Assembly (NCBI GenBank): GCA_018715825.1 | Contig: DVKU01000178.1 | Coordinates: forward strand, 1 to 6,377 | Length of the DNA: 6,377 bases | Direction of reading: 5' to 3' | Source: Candidatus Avacholeplasma faecigallinarum | Lineage (GTDB): Bacteria; Bacillota_I; Bacilli_A; Acholeplasmatales; Anaeroplasmataceae | Part shown: positions 5,984 to 6,377 of the stretch, in pieces | How positions within the stretch are numbered: position 1 is the first letter of the stretch | How the letters are laid out: each line of letters opens with the position of its first letter | Notes under the pieces: model-generated | The model's input: only the letters and a program-made list of their open reading frames with translations | What the model was told of the DNA's origin: nothing | Database searches by the model: none | Made by a program: the position numbers and the translations under genes

Positions 5984-6377
5984 ATGAATGACAATGGCAA
6001 GGTAATTCAATGGTTTCCAGGCCATATGGCTAAGGCCAAAAGAGAAATAATGGAAAAGATAAATATGGTTGATTTAGTTATAGAATTAAAGGATGCTAGA
6101 ATACCATATTCATCCACAAATCCATTAATAGATGAAATTGTTGGCAATAAGCCAAGACTTATATTACTTTGTAAGAGTAGTATTGCTGATAGTGAAATTA
6201 CCAAGCAATGGATTTCATATTATCAAAAGAAAAGGATTTTAGCCTTAGATATAGATTGCCTAACTAATTATCATATTAATAGTGTTATTAAATATGCTAA
6301 TATGGCCTTAAGTGATGTAATGAAGGCTAGAGAAAAAAAAGGAATATTATCTAAGCAGATTAAGGCTATGATTTTAG
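5984..6377 (+). CDS. rbgA: Ribosome biogenesis GTPase RbgA/YlqF (3' partial)
   Basis: The first 131 residues are visible and the frame is still open at the window edge. The N-terminus carries the RbgA signature QWFPGHMAKAKREI (9-22), then VDLVIELKDARIPYSS and NPLIDEIVGNKPR, aligning closely with Bacillus RbgA as I recall it. RbgA is a circularly permuted GTPase needed late in 50S subunit assembly, so its G4 motif comes before the P-loop, which here falls outside the window. The expected G4 sequence NKAD in LLNKAD is replaced by CKSS (C63-S66): the lysine remains but both the Asn and Asp that contact guanine are absent. Surrounding residues (RLILL before, IAD and KQW after) still align, so this is not a frameshift. 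The order lepB-rbgA, often followed by rnhB, is common in Bacillota. Start ATG is supported by AGGA upstream. Confidence 0.93.
   Translation, partial: MNDNGKVIQWFPGHMAKAKREIMEKINMVDLVIELKDARIPYSSTNPLIDEIVGNKPRLILLCKSSIADSEITKQWISYYQKKRILALDIDCLTNYHINSVIKYANMALSDVMKAREKKGILSKQIKAMIL

Noticed and set aside
6007..6204. Minus-strand frame of 65 codons near the right edge
   Set aside because: Antisense to the rbgA N-terminal signature region, which is unmistakably coding on the plus strand.
1..6377. Mycoplasma-type code with TGA as Trp
   Set aside because: The HAD gene, the 321-residue protein and ftsK all end at TGA at sensible family lengths with downstream genes starting there, no TGA interrupts the conserved domains, and Trp is TGG throughout.
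1..6377. Mobile element, CRISPR array, phage or defence island
   Set aside because: No transposase, integrase, terminal repeats or spaced repeats were seen, base composition is uniform, and the genes are housekeeping types in a conserved order.

Overview
The window is strongly AT-rich (roughly 70% A+T by eye) and densely coded. Gene content (SftA-type FtsK translocase, Ser/Lys signal peptidase I, RbgA, HAD-IIB phosphatase), GAGG-type ribosome binding sites and short overlaps point to a low-GC Bacillota or Mollicutes-like Bacilli chromosome, such as an Erysipelotrichia, RF39 or Acholeplasma-type lineage. TGA is used as a genuine stop by three genes (HAD, the 321-residue membrane protein, ftsK) and Trp is TGG, so the standard bacterial code applies and not the Mycoplasma/Spiroplasma code. 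The lineage is inference; no rRNA or other marker settles it.

Layout. Bases 1-1147 (+) hold the C-terminal part of a membrane-anchored MutS-family ATPase whose start lies left of the window. It converges with and overlaps by 15 bp a HAD-IIB phosphatase gene (1133-1891, -). A clear intrinsic terminator for the mutS-like gene lies inside the 3' coding part of the HAD gene, and a weaker candidate for the HAD gene lies inside the 3' end of the mutS-like gene. Bases 1892-1989 are a compact divergent promoter region with a symmetric, two-way TATAAT element and a 14-bp palindrome.

From 1990 rightward runs a probable four-gene operon with overlapping or nearly abutting genes: an unrecognised 321-residue single-pass membrane protein (1990-2955), an FtsK/SpoIIIE-family DNA translocase without membrane segments (2936-5188), a signal peptidase I with two extra N-terminal membrane segments (5178-5972), and the start of the RbgA/YlqF ribosome-assembly GTPase (5984 to the window edge). 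The lepB-rbgA pair is a common Bacillota neighbourhood. The pairing of a membrane-segment-free translocase with a co-translated membrane protein suggests the two might form one membrane-linked chromosome-segregation unit; this is a hypothesis.

No tRNA, rRNA, riboswitch, mobile element, CRISPR array or phage signature was seen, and no gene-free stretch exceeds 100 bases. This looks like ordinary core chromosome. The most interesting points are the altered G4 motif in RbgA, the uncharacterised membrane partner of the translocase, and the reciprocal terminators inside overlapping convergent genes.
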